64,000 bases of DNA from Niveibacterium terrae (GTDB lineage Bacteria; Pseudomonadota; Gammaproteobacteria; Burkholderiales; Rhodocyclaceae). The position numbers were made by a program, and so were the translations under genes. The notes below the pieces were generated by a model. The model had not been told where the DNA came from. It ran no database searches and worked only from the letters and a program-made list of their open reading frames with translations. Positions 51,651 to 60,312 of this stretch are shown here, one piece after another. How positions within the stretch are numbered: the first letter of the stretch is position 1; each line of letters starts with the position of its first letter. The stretch covers positions 3,410,001 through 3,474,000 of the forward strand of contig NZ_CP172404.1 of NCBI RefSeq assembly GCF_048213115.1, in the 5' to 3' direction.

Positions 51651-52955
51651 ATGCGAATCACTATCCTGGCCTTCGCCTGCGCGATGGCCTCATGGCCGGG
51701 CCTTGCCTGGCCATCCGACGCCCCCGCTGCCCCGATCGACACGGGCCACCTCAAACTGGCCGAGGCTCTGCGCCTCGCCGAGACCGCAAACCCGGAGCTG
51801 CGCCGCGTGGCGGCCCAGCAGTCCGCCGTCGAAGGCGGCCTCCAGGATGCGCGGGCTCTGTTCTTCAACAATCCCCAGCTCTCCGCGGAGCGCACCCGAC
51901 GCGAAGTCCCGCAAGCAGGCCTTGCCGGAGAGCGGCGCCATGAATGGTCGCTGGGGCTCTCCCAGCCCCTGGAGATCGCAGGACAACAGGCGCACAGGCG
52001 CGCCGAGGCCGAAGCGGCCGTGCTGGCATTCGGCACGGAACTGGAGCGGACTCGCCGCGAAGTGCGGGTGGGCACCGCCGAGCAGTTCTATCAGGTGCTC
52101 GCGCTGCAACAGCGCCAGGCGATCGAGGCCCAGGCCCGGTTGCTCTTCGAGCGGACCGCCGAAGCGGTCGAAAAGCGCCGCGTGGCCGGCGAGGACACGA
52201 GGCTGGACGCCAACGTGGCCTCCGTGGAGCTGGCCCGCGCGCAAGGACAGGTCGATGCGGTCCACGAGCAGTTGATCGCTGCCCGCACAGCCCTGTCCGC
52301 GACGCTGCAATTGCCACCCGAGCGCAGCTTCGAGGCCGTGGGACGGCTCGATGAAGGTTTGGACGATGCTCTGCCCTCCCCGACCGAATTGCTGGCGCGT
52401 CTCGAAGCCCAGCCCTTGCAGCTCAAGCTTGCCGCACAGGAAGAGATGGCCAGGGCTCGCCTTGCCCTGGAGCGCGCAAGCCGCGTCCCCGACCTCACGG
52501 TCGGCTTGAGCCTTGGGCGGGAGGGCAGCCGCGACGCACGCGAGAGGCTCACGACGCTGTCGATCTCCTTGCCCTTGCCTCTGTTCAAGCGCAACGCCGC
52601 GGCGATCGGCCAGGCGGGCAGCGCGCTGACCCAGGCGCAGATCGACCGGCTGGCCGGTCAGCGAAACAGCGAATCCGAAACCCGCGCTCTGCTGGCCAGA
52701 CTCGGAAGCCTGCAGCAGCGCATCCAGCGCCTGCGCTCGTCGGTCGCACCGCGGCTCTCCGACAACGAATCGCTCTCGCTGCGCTCGATGAAAGCCGGCC
52801 AGATCGGCCTGCTGGAGCTGATCCAGGTGAGCCGCCAGGTTTTCGACGCGCGCCGCGAGCAGCTCGATGCGCTGCTCGATTACCAGACCACCCGACTGGC
52901 GCTCGCCCGGATCACCGGCTTGCCGCTGAATGCTGAAGAAAGGACCGCACGATGA
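51651..52955 (+). CDS. czcC: CzcC-like outer-membrane efflux protein
   Basis: Outer-membrane factor of 434 residues for heavy-metal efflux. After the signal peptide (ITILAFACAMASWPGLAWPS) the OEP domain begins LKLAEALRLAETANPELRRV, with GLSQPLEIAGQQAHRR, a KRRVAGEDTRLDANVASVEL segment and SISLPLPLFKRNAAAIGQ. The CzcC-type length is standard. It overlaps czcB by four bases, so CzcC, CzcB and CzcA are made together. AGGAAAAT precedes the ATG. Confidence 0.93.
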   Translation: MRITILAFACAMASWPGLAWPSDAPAAPIDTGHLKLAEALRLAETANPELRRVAAQQSAVEGGLQDARALFFNNPQLSAERTRREVPQAGLAGERRHEWSLGLSQPLEIAGQQAHRRAEAEAAVLAFGTELERTRREVRVGTAEQFYQVLALQQRQAIEAQARLLFERTAEAVEKRRVAGEDTRLDANVASVELARAQGQVDAVHEQLIAARTALSATLQLPPERSFEAVGRLDEGLDDALPSPTELLARLEAQPLQLKLAAQEEMARARLALERASRVPDLTVGLSLGREGSRDARERLTTLSISLPLPLFKRNAAAIGQAGSALTQAQIDRLAGQRNSESETRALLARLGSLQQRIQRLRSSVAPRLSDNESLSLRSMKAGQIGLLELIQVSRQVFDARREQLDALLDYQTTRLALARITGLPLNAEERTAR

Positions 52956-54133
52956 AACGCACTTCGAAAACACTCGCCCTCCCTTTTTCCCTGATCGCCC
53001 TCGCCATCAGCCTGAGCGCTTGCGGTACGCGAAGCGAATCCCCCGCCGCAGGGACCGACAAAGCGGACTCGACAGCTCAGTCCGCACCGAAGGACGAGGG
53101 CATCAAGCTCTCCGCCGAAGAGATCCGGAATGCGGGCATCAAGCTCGCCAGCTTGAAGCAGGAGTCCATCGCAGCGAGCTTCACCGCGACCGCGACGATC
53201 CAGCCCAACCAGGATCGCTATGCCCAGATCGCCGCTCCGGTCGAGGGCCGCGTCGTCTCAATTTCGGCCGCGCTGGGCGAAACCGTCAAGGGTGGCCAGA
53301 CGCTGGCGATCCTCGACAGCGTGGCGCTGGGTGAGGCGACCTCGGCGCGGACAAGCGCCCAGGCTGCGCTGCGCATCGCCGAATCCGATTTCAAGCGCGC
53401 CGAGGCGCTACACCGCGACGAGATCATCGCCACCAAGGATTTCCTGCTCGCCCGCGCGCAATTCGAGAGGGCGCGCGCCGAGCTGCGCGCAGCCGAGGAC
53501 CGTGTCCGACTGCTAGGCGGGGAAGCCGGCTCTTCAGGGCGGGTCAGCTCCCGGGTCTCAGTGAAGGCGCCGTTCTCCGGCACGGTCGTGATGCGCAAGG
53601 CGAGCACCGGCGAACTGGCGAGCCCGGCGAGCCCGCTCTTCGCTGTCGCGGATTTGTCCAAAGTCTGGATCGAGGCGAGCTTGCCCGAAAACCTGCTCTC
53701 GCAGGTGCGTCCGGGAGCCAGGGCCCAAGTCACCGTCACCGCCTATCCGGGGGAACGCTTCGAAGGGCGAGTCACCCTGATCGCCAGCATGTTCGACAAG
53801 GATTCCCGCACCGTGCCCGCGCGCATCGAGGTCGCCAACAGGGACGGCCGGCTCAAGCCGGACATGTTCGCGTCGGCCCGGATCGAGTCGGAGGCGGCCG
53901 CCCACACAGGCCTCTTCATCCCGGACGAAGCGGTGATTCTGCTGCAGGGCCAGCCGACGGTCTTCGTCGCGCGCGGCGCGGCCTTCGAAGCACGCGCGGT
54001 CGATTTGGGCGACAAGCTCAACGGACGCTCAGCCGTGAAGTCCGGGCTGAGGGCCGGAGAACAGATCGCGGTATCCGGCGCCTATGCGCTGAAAGCACAT
54101 CTGCTCAAGTCGCAGATCGGCGATGAGAGCTGA
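52952..54133 (+). CDS. czcB: CzcB-like periplasmic adaptor
   Basis: Membrane fusion protein of 393 residues joining CzcA to CzcC. A signal peptide with lipobox-like ISLSAC is followed by a lipoyl half-domain (PVEGRVVSISAALGETVKGG), a helical hairpin, and a beta-barrel (VRPGARAQVTVTAYPGERFEGRVTLI). The N-terminal stretch carries no His-rich metal-binding motif. It begins at the ATGA overlap with czcC and ends 18 bp before czcA. Confidence 0.93.
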   Translation: MKRTSKTLALPFSLIALAISLSACGTRSESPAAGTDKADSTAQSAPKDEGIKLSAEEIRNAGIKLASLKQESIAASFTATATIQPNQDRYAQIAAPVEGRVVSISAALGETVKGGQTLAILDSVALGEATSARTSAQAALRIAESDFKRAEALHRDEIIATKDFLLARAQFERARAELRAAEDRVRLLGGEAGSSGRVSSRVSVKAPFSGTVVMRKASTGELASPASPLFAVADLSKVWIEASLPENLLSQVRPGARAQVTVTAYPGERFEGRVTLIASMFDKDSRTVPARIEVANRDGRLKPDMFASARIESEAAAHTGLFIPDEAVILLQGQPTVFVARGAAFEARAVDLGDKLNGRSAVKSGLRAGEQIAVSGAYALKAHLLKSQIGDES

Positions 54134-54151
54134 ACGGGAGAGCAGACAATC

Positions 54152-57100
54152 ATGCTGAACGCTATCGTGGATGCCGCGCTGCGCTACAAGGTATTGGTCC
54201 TTGTCGCTTTCGTGGCCATCGTGGGCCTGGGAATCCAGGCTTTCAGAAATGTCCCGGTCGATGCCTTTCCGGATCTGACCCCCGTCCAGGTCAACATCTA
54301 CACGGAGTCCCCGGGACTCGCCGCCGAGGATGTAGAGAAGCTGCTGACGACACCGCTCGAAGGGGCGATGGCCGGCCTCGCCGGCGTCGAGGAGGTGCGC
54401 TCCGTCTCGCTCTTCGGACTCTCCTACGTCGGGGTCTATTTCAAGGACTCGGTCGATATCTACTTCGCGCGTCGCCTGGTCGGCGAGAAGCTCCAGGAAG
54501 CCCGCGAACGGCTGCCCAAGGGCTACGGCGAACCCGTGCTGGGGCCGAACAGCTCGGGCCTGGGACAGGTCTTCTGGTACACGGTTGAATCGGCGGACCG
54601 CAAGCTCTCGGCGATGGACCTGCGCACGCTCCACGACTGGACCGTGCGCGTGATCCTGCGCACGGCGCCGGGCGTCGATGACGTGATCTCCTGGGGCGGA
54701 GAGGAGAAGCAATACCAGGTCCAGATCGACCCGAACAAGCTGATCAAGTACGGTCTGAGCTTCAAGGACGTGATGGAACAGCTGAGCGCGAACAACAAGC
54801 AGGTCGGCGGACAGTACCTGAACATCGGGCGCGAACAATACCTGGTGCGTGGCCTGGGCCTGGTCGCCAACACCCGGGACATCGGCGAAATCGTGCTCGC
54901 ACAGCGCGACGGCACTCCGATCTATGTGCGGGATGTCGCGACGGTCAAGGAAGCTCCGGCCCTGCGTTTCGGCGCGGTGACCCGGGACGGCAAGGAAGCC
55001 GTGCTGGGAATGGCTCTGTCCCGGGTCGGAGAGAATGCGAAGAGCGTCGTCGATGCGGTGAAAGCCAAGCTTGCGACCGCCCAGGCCGCGCTGCCGGCGG
55101 GCGTTAGCCTCAAGCCGGTCTATGACCGCACGGACATCGTCGACAAGGCCTTGAAGACCGCGGAGAGCGCGCTCGTCGAAGGTTCAATCCTGGTCGCGAT
55201 CGTGCTCCTGCTCTTCCTCGGCGAACTGCGCTCGGCGCTGGTCGTGATCGTGACCCTGCCGCTGGCGATGCTGATGGCTTTCCTGATGATGGATCAGTTC
55301 GGGATGTCGGCGAACCTGATGTCGCTGGCGGGTCTCGCGATCGGCATAGGGATGATGGTCGACGGTTCGGTCGTGATGGTTGAGAACGCTTTCCGGCTTC
55401 TGGCCCATGCCAAGGCTTCGGGCAAACCGATCAAGCGCACTCACCTGATCCTTGAGGCCGCCCACGAAGTGGCCAGCCCGATCGCGTTCGCGATCCTGAT
55501 CATCATTGTCGTCTTCATGCCTCTCTTCTCGCTCACCGGCCTGGAGGGCAAGCTCTTCAAGCCGATGGCGCTGACGATCAGCTTCGCGATGGCGGGTTCC
55601 CTGGTGCTGTCGCTGACCCTGGTGCCCGTGCTCTCGGCGCTGATTCTCAAGCCAAAGGAAGAGAAGGACACGCTGCTCGTCCGTCAGGCCAAGCGCCTCT
55701 ATCTTCCGCTGCTCGACTGGGCGCTTGCGCACAAGAAGCGGGTGCTGGGCGGGGCGCTCGCGCTGTTGATCGCCGCGCTCGCGCTCTTCCCCTTCCTGGG
55801 CAAGGAGTTCATGCCGACCCTGCAGGAAGGCGCAATCATGTTCCGCATCACCGGTATCCCCTCGACTTCGCTGGAAGAGTCGATCCGCGTCTCGAACGTC
55901 GTCGACCAGACGCTCAGGCAGCGCTTTCCTCAGGTCCGCTCGGTGCTGGCAACCGTCGGCCGCGCCGAGAAGGGGGAGACCTCCGACGTGAACTATATGG
56001 AAGTGCTGCTCGACATGAAGCCTGAATCCGAGTGGCCGACCAAGGTCTCGTACGCGAAGCTCTCCGCCGAGATGCAGCAGACGCTGGAGCAAGCCGTCCC
56101 CACCGCCGTGTTCGGGGCTACCCAGCCGATCCAGATGCGGATCGAGGAACTGATCTCGGGGGTTCGCGCGACGCTTGCGCTCAAGCTCTACGGAGAAGAC
56201 CTCGCAACGCTGGACCGCCTGAGCGGTCAGATCAAGGGCGTATTGAATCGCGTCCCGGGAGTTGCCGACCTGTCCGCTGAGGCCAACAAGGGCAAGCCTC
56301 AGCTCGTGATCCGGGTCGATCGCGAAGCGGCGGCGCGCTACGGCATCAACGCCGACGACGTGCTGGAAGTCGTCCAATCCGGCATAGGCGGCAGCGCCGT
56401 GTCCACGCTGATCGACGGCAACAAGCGTTTCGACATCTCGGTGAGACTCGCCGAAGCCTTCCGGGCCAACCCCGAGGCGATCATGGCGATCCCGATCCGG
56501 ACCCGCGCCGGAGCGCTCGTCCCGTTCGGCCAGGTGGCCAGGATAGAAGCGGACGAAGGCTATTCCTTCGTTCGCCGGGAGGCGCTGCAGCGCTATTCGG
56601 TGCTGCAGATGGACGTCAAAGGCCGCGATGTCGACGGCTTTGTCAGGCAGGCCGACGCGCAGATCCGCAAGGAGGTCAAACTGCCCGCGGGCTACTGGAT
56701 CGAGTGGGGCGGCGCCTTCGAGAACCAGCAGCGGGCGATGGCCCGGCTCGGCCTGATCGTTCCGCTGACGATAGGCTTGATCTTCCTGCTCCTCTATACC
56801 GCGTTCAACTCGGTCCGCCATGCGACGCTGATCATCGCCAACGTTCCATTCGCCGTGATCGGCGGCATCGTCGGTCTGTTCCTGAGCGGGCAATACCTGT
56901 CGGTTCCGTCGGCGATAGGGTTCATCGCGGTCTTCGGCGTCGCGATGCTCAATGGCATCGTGATGGTCTCCTTCCTGAACGATCTGCAAGAGCGGGGGAG
57001 ATCTATCCGCGAGGCAGTCAGAGAGGGCGCCGCGCTTCGCCTGCGCCCGGTGCTGATGACGGCGACCGTCGCGATCCTCGGTCTCGTGCCGATGCTGCTC

Positions 57101-57271
57101 TCGACCGGCATCGGCGCGGAGACCCAGAGACCGCTGGCCACTGTCGTCATCGGCGGGCTCATCACCTCGACCGCACTGACGCTGCTGCTGTTGCCACTTC
57201 TCTACGAGTGGTCCGAGACGCGCTCGCAAGCTCGCCAGATACGCGATCTCGTCGCGGATAAGCCCGACTGA
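54152..57271 (+). CDS. czcA: CzcA-like heavy-metal RND efflux pump
   Basis: Inner-membrane HME-RND transporter of 1039 residues. The start MLNAIVDAALRYKVLVLVAF and FPDLTPVQVNIYTESPGLAAEDVE are typical. The TM4 relay reads AIGIGMMVDGSVVMVENAF, with the conserved Asp and Glu, but lacks the DFG that precedes it in C. metallidurans CzcA, so the substrate range may differ. A duplicated second half ends with a C-terminal membrane block (FGVAMLNGIVMVSFLN). CadR control and the neighbouring ATPase support Cd/Zn/Co or Pb efflux. Confidence 0.92.
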   Translation: MLNAIVDAALRYKVLVLVAFVAIVGLGIQAFRNVPVDAFPDLTPVQVNIYTESPGLAAEDVEKLLTTPLEGAMAGLAGVEEVRSVSLFGLSYVGVYFKDSVDIYFARRLVGEKLQEARERLPKGYGEPVLGPNSSGLGQVFWYTVESADRKLSAMDLRTLHDWTVRVILRTAPGVDDVISWGGEEKQYQVQIDPNKLIKYGLSFKDVMEQLSANNKQVGGQYLNIGREQYLVRGLGLVANTRDIGEIVLAQRDGTPIYVRDVATVKEAPALRFGAVTRDGKEAVLGMALSRVGENAKSVVDAVKAKLATAQAALPAGVSLKPVYDRTDIVDKALKTAESALVEGSILVAIVLLLFLGELRSALVVIVTLPLAMLMAFLMMDQFGMSANLMSLAGLAIGIGMMVDGSVVMVENAFRLLAHAKASGKPIKRTHLILEAAHEVASPIAFAILIIIVVFMPLFSLTGLEGKLFKPMALTISFAMAGSLVLSLTLVPVLSALILKPKEEKDTLLVRQAKRLYLPLLDWALAHKKRVLGGALALLIAALALFPFLGKEFMPTLQEGAIMFRITGIPSTSLEESIRVSNVVDQTLRQRFPQVRSVLATVGRAEKGETSDVNYMEVLLDMKPESEWPTKVSYAKLSAEMQQTLEQAVPTAVFGATQPIQMRIEELISGVRATLALKLYGEDLATLDRLSGQIKGVLNRVPGVADLSAEANKGKPQLVIRVDREAAARYGINADDVLEVVQSGIGGSAVSTLIDGNKRFDISVRLAEAFRANPEAIMAIPIRTRAGALVPFGQVARIEADEGYSFVRREALQRYSVLQMDVKGRDVDGFVRQADAQIRKEVKLPAGYWIEWGGAFENQQRAMARLGLIVPLTIGLIFLLLYTAFNSVRHATLIIANVPFAVIGGIVGLFLSGQYLSVPSAIGFIAVFGVAMLNGIVMVSFLNDLQERGRSIREAVREGAALRLRPVLMTATVAILGLVPMLLSTGIGAETQRPLATVVIGGLITSTALTLLLLPLLYEWSETRSQARQIRDLVADKPD

Positions 57272-57282
57272 TCCGAAGCCGC

Positions 57283-57314
57283 GCCACATCTTTGCCGTCT
57301 GGCAGGGATGTGGC
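57283..57314 (+). terminator. Hairpin after czcA
   Basis: GCCACATC (57283-57290) pairs with GATGTGGC (57307-57314), with a secondary TGCC/GGCA pair inside. There is no T-tract. It may attenuate read-through from czcA towards the ATPase gene, which has its own promoter. Confidence 0.5.
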
Positions 57315-57347
57315 ACCAGTAGCGCGTCCGTCTTCCCGAAACGGCCC

Positions 57348-57378
57348 TTGACTCTAAAGTGGATACAGGGTTTTGAAT
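57348..57378 (+). promoter_or_regulatory. CadR-type promoter of the P-type ATPase gene
   Basis: -35 TTGACT (57348-57353) and -10 TTGAAT (57373-57378) with a 19-bp spacer. The dyad ACTCT / AGGGT matches the promoter at 51115-51145 closely (shared TTGACTCTAA, ACAG and GTTT). The ATPase start is 31 bp downstream. Confidence 0.8.
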
Positions 57379-57408
57379 GGAAGCCCTCGATGAAACAGGA
57401 GTTCCTCC

Positions 57409-59580
57409 ATGTCCGGCTGTTGCAATCACGACCACTGCCTCTCCCCGTCCGCACCACCCCACGGGGTTCTGGCCGCGCCCGAATCCGTGTCGGGCGGCGT
57501 CAGGACGGTCATCCGCATCCTGCAGATGGACTGCCCCACCGAGGAGGCGCTGATCCGCAAGAAGCTGGGAGCCCTGTCGACGGTCAACAGTCTTGAATTC
57601 AATCTGATGCAACGCAGTCTGGCGGTCGTCCATGCGCCGGAGGCCCTGGACACCGTGCTGGAGGCCGTGCGCTCGCTTGGTTTCGAGCCCGAACTCCCCG
57701 GCACGACGGCTTCTGACGCCGCCTCCATGAAAACCCGGAAATGGCCACTGGCATTGGCCGGCGCCGCCGCGATCGCAGCGGAAGCGGTGACCTGGCTGGA
57801 ACTGCCGACAGCGCTGGCGGCGGCGCTGGCGATTCTGGCCGTCCTCGCCTGCGGCCTTGGCACCTACAGGAAAGGCTGGGTCGCACTGCGCAACGGCGAG
57901 CTCAACATCAATGCGTTGATGAGCATTGCCGTGACCGGCGCCCTGGCCCTGGGCCAGTGGCCGGAAGCGGCAATGGTGATCGTGCTGTTCACGATCGCCG
58001 AGCGGATCGAGGCTCGTTCGCTCGCTCGGGCGCGCAATGCGATCGAAGGTCTGATGAAACTCGCTCCCGAGAAAGCGACGCAGCGGCAGGCGGACGGCTC
58101 CTGGCAGGAAGTCGATGCAAAGGCTGTCGAAGTTGGCGCATTGGTCCGCATCAAACCCGGCGAGCGCATCGCCCTGGATGGGCAGATCGTCCGCGGCCGC
58201 TCGACCGTAAACCAGGCGCCGATCACCGGCGAGAGCCTGCCGGTGGACAAGGCTGAGGGCGACCAGGTCTTCGCCGGAACGATCAACGACTCCGGCGCCT
58301 TCGAGTATCGGGTCACGGCCGGGGCGGGCAACACGACCCTCGCGCGCATCATCGATGCGGTCGAGCGGGCCCAGGGAGTCAAGGCTCCGACGCAGCGTTT
58401 CGTCGATCGCTTCGCCCGTCTCTATACGCCAATCGTGTTCGCGATCGCGCTGGCCGTCGCCGTGCTGCCGCCAGTGCTGTTGGGTGGCGCCTGGCACGAC
58501 TGGATCTACAAAGCGCTGGTGATGCTGGTGATCGCCTGCCCCTGCGCGCTGGTGATCTCGACTCCGGTCGCAATCGTCAGTGGTCTGGCCGCCGCCGCCC
58601 GCCAGGGGATTCTGATCAAGGGCGGTATCTATCTGGAGGAAGGGCGCAAGCTCAGATGGCTGGCGCTCGACAAGACGGGCACCCTGACCCATGGCAAACC
58701 GCTTGAGACCGACTTCGAGTTGCGCGCCGATTCGTCCGAGGCGCTCTGCCGCCGTCTGGCCGCCTCGCTGGCGGGACGCTCCGACCATCCGGTATCGCAA
58801 GCCATCGCCAAAGCAGCGGACCTTCACGGAATCGGGCGAGAGACGGTCGACGATTTCGAGGCGCTCCCCGGACGCGGCGTGCGCGGGAAAATCGAGGGCA
58901 AGGCCTACTCGCTGGGCAATCACCGCCTGGTCCATGAACTCGATCGCTGTTCCCCGGAGCTCGAGGAACGGCTCGACGCGCTGGAACGCGAAGGCAAGAC
59001 GGTCGTCCTGCTGATCGATCAGGAGCGGGTACTGGCGCTGTTCGCGGTCGCCGACACGGTCAAGGACAGCAGCCGCGCTGCGATCGCCGAGCTGCATGGC
59101 CTGGGCGTCGGAACCGTGATGCTGAGCGGAGACAACCCACACACCGCGGGAGCGATCGCCGACCAGCTCGGCATCGATCAGAGCCACGGCAATCTGTTAC
59201 CCGGGGACAAGCTCAAAGCGGTCGAGAAGCTGGGCGAAAAAGCCCATGTGGGCATGGTTGGGGACGGCATCAACGACGCGCCGGCCCTGGCCCGCGCCGA
59301 TATCGGTTTCGCGATGGGCGCGATGGGCACCGACACCGCGATCGAGACGGCCGATGTCGCGCTGATGGACGACGACTTGCGCAAGATCCCGGCCTTCATC
59401 CGCCTGTCGCGGGCCACGCACTCGGTGTTGGTCCAGAACATAGGCTTGGCGCTGGGCATCAAAGCCGTCTTCATGGCGCTCGCTTTGCTCGGCTCGGGCT
59501 CGATGTGGATGGCGGTTTTCGCCGACGTCGGGGCAAGTCTGCTGGTGGTCGGGAACGGCTTGAGACTGCTGCGGCATTGA
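57409..59580 (+). CDS. Heavy-metal P1B-type ATPase (CadA/ZntA/PbrA type)
   Basis: Metal-exporting ATPase of 723 residues. A cysteine/His-rich N-terminus (SGCCNHDHC) is followed by an HMA domain whose site reads MDCPTEE rather than GMxCxxC, a feature of Pb/Cd ATPases. Core motifs are TGES, the membrane metal site ACPCALVIS (about 375), the phosphorylation site DKTGTLTHG (about 420), SDHPVSQA (HP locus), and GDGINDAPALARADIGFAMG. GGAG lies 7 nt upstream of the ATG. With a CadR-type promoter it should export Zn, Cd or Pb into the periplasm for the Czc pump to expel. Confidence 0.95.
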   Translation: MSGCCNHDHCLSPSAPPHGVLAAPESVSGGVRTVIRILQMDCPTEEALIRKKLGALSTVNSLEFNLMQRSLAVVHAPEALDTVLEAVRSLGFEPELPGTTASDAASMKTRKWPLALAGAAAIAAEAVTWLELPTALAAALAILAVLACGLGTYRKGWVALRNGELNINALMSIAVTGALALGQWPEAAMVIVLFTIAERIEARSLARARNAIEGLMKLAPEKATQRQADGSWQEVDAKAVEVGALVRIKPGERIALDGQIVRGRSTVNQAPITGESLPVDKAEGDQVFAGTINDSGAFEYRVTAGAGNTTLARIIDAVERAQGVKAPTQRFVDRFARLYTPIVFAIALAVAVLPPVLLGGAWHDWIYKALVMLVIACPCALVISTPVAIVSGLAAAARQGILIKGGIYLEEGRKLRWLALDKTGTLTHGKPLETDFELRADSSEALCRRLAASLAGRSDHPVSQAIAKAADLHGIGRETVDDFEALPGRGVRGKIEGKAYSLGNHRLVHELDRCSPELEERLDALEREGKTVVLLIDQERVLALFAVADTVKDSSRAAIAELHGLGVGTVMLSGDNPHTAGAIADQLGIDQSHGNLLPGDKLKAVEKLGEKAHVGMVGDGINDAPALARADIGFAMGAMGTDTAIETADVALMDDDLRKIPAFIRLSRATHSVLVQNIGLALGIKAVFMALALLGSGSMWMAVFADVGASLLVVGNGLRLLRH

Positions 59581-59591
59581 TCAAACACGGC

Positions 59592-59628
59592 CCCCTGGCA
59601 CCAGGCAAGCGGCCCACCAGGGGTTTTT
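59592..59628 (+). terminator. Terminator of the P-type ATPase gene
   Basis: CCCCTGG (59592-59598) pairs with CCAGGGG (59617-59623), followed directly by TTTTT, 12 bp after the ATPase stop. Confidence 0.8.
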
Positions 59629-59879
59629 CTGGCGCAAATCGCGATCAGACTTTCAAATCCGCGCATCAAGGCCGTTTGTCAGAACGCCCTGAAATCCTCA
59701 AAAAGCAGCCTCAACTGATCGGGCATTCTATTGCCTCATAAACCGACGGGCATGAAATGACTGTTTTCGGGGGGCACATAAGCCGGTCGCATTAGAGAAT
59801 ATAAAAGCTCTCTTGGATTTGTCGGACGGTTTTGCTCAGAATGCACTCACACCAAACAGCGAACCAACAGGAGCCAGTC

Positions 59880-60068
59880 ATGAGCAATTCCGTTTCGACC
59901 AAGATCGCCCACTTCGCCGCCTTCGTGATCGTCGCCACGATCACTGCCGTGCCCGCCGCCGTCAATGCCTTCCATTCCTCGGCTGCCAATCAGGTCCAAT
60001 ACGGCGACGCCCTCTACGCCACGGGCCTGCAGATGAGCATGCACCAGGACGTCGCCAGCACCAAGTAA
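59880..60068 (+). CDS. 62-residue small membrane or secreted protein
   Basis: Starts MSNSVSTKIAHFAAFVIVAT and has a hydrophobic stretch (HFAAFVIVATITAVPAAVNAF) that reads as a signal peptide or a single membrane helix. A polar tail with YGDALYATGLQMSMHQ follows. AGGAG lies 6 nt before the ATG. No family was recognised. It stands alone between the metal locus and a leftward operon, with a dense set of hairpins after it. Confidence 0.68.
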   Translation: MSNSVSTKIAHFAAFVIVATITAVPAAVNAFHSSAANQVQYGDALYATGLQMSMHQDVASTK

Positions 60069-60222
60069 GCAGGAACTGCATATATTGCGCAGCGCGATGG
60101 CGCAAGGCCATTGACGCGCCAACACGGCAACCTTGCCGTGAGCTGAATATGGAAGACAAGTCCTCTCCGGCGGCTGCCGGAGCGCGGCGCAGATAAGCGC
60201 AGAATGGGTTCGAAAACCCGCA

Positions 60223-60286
60223 GCAACACTCCGCGCCGAGTGTTGCTATCGGCGTCAATTCCGCCTTCCAAGTCGAAAGGCGGTTT
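60223..60286 (+). terminator. Tandem hairpins after the 62-residue gene
   Basis: GCAACACTC (60223-60231) pairs with GAGTGTTGC (60238-60246), and CCGCCTT (60261-60267) pairs with AAGGCGG (60277-60283), followed by TTTC. The second stem is a fair terminator; the first is a perfect 9-bp stem with a 6-nt loop. They lie between convergent genes. Confidence 0.65.
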
Positions 60287-60312
60287 CAGAAGCACGCTTT
60301 GCGCAACGCCGC

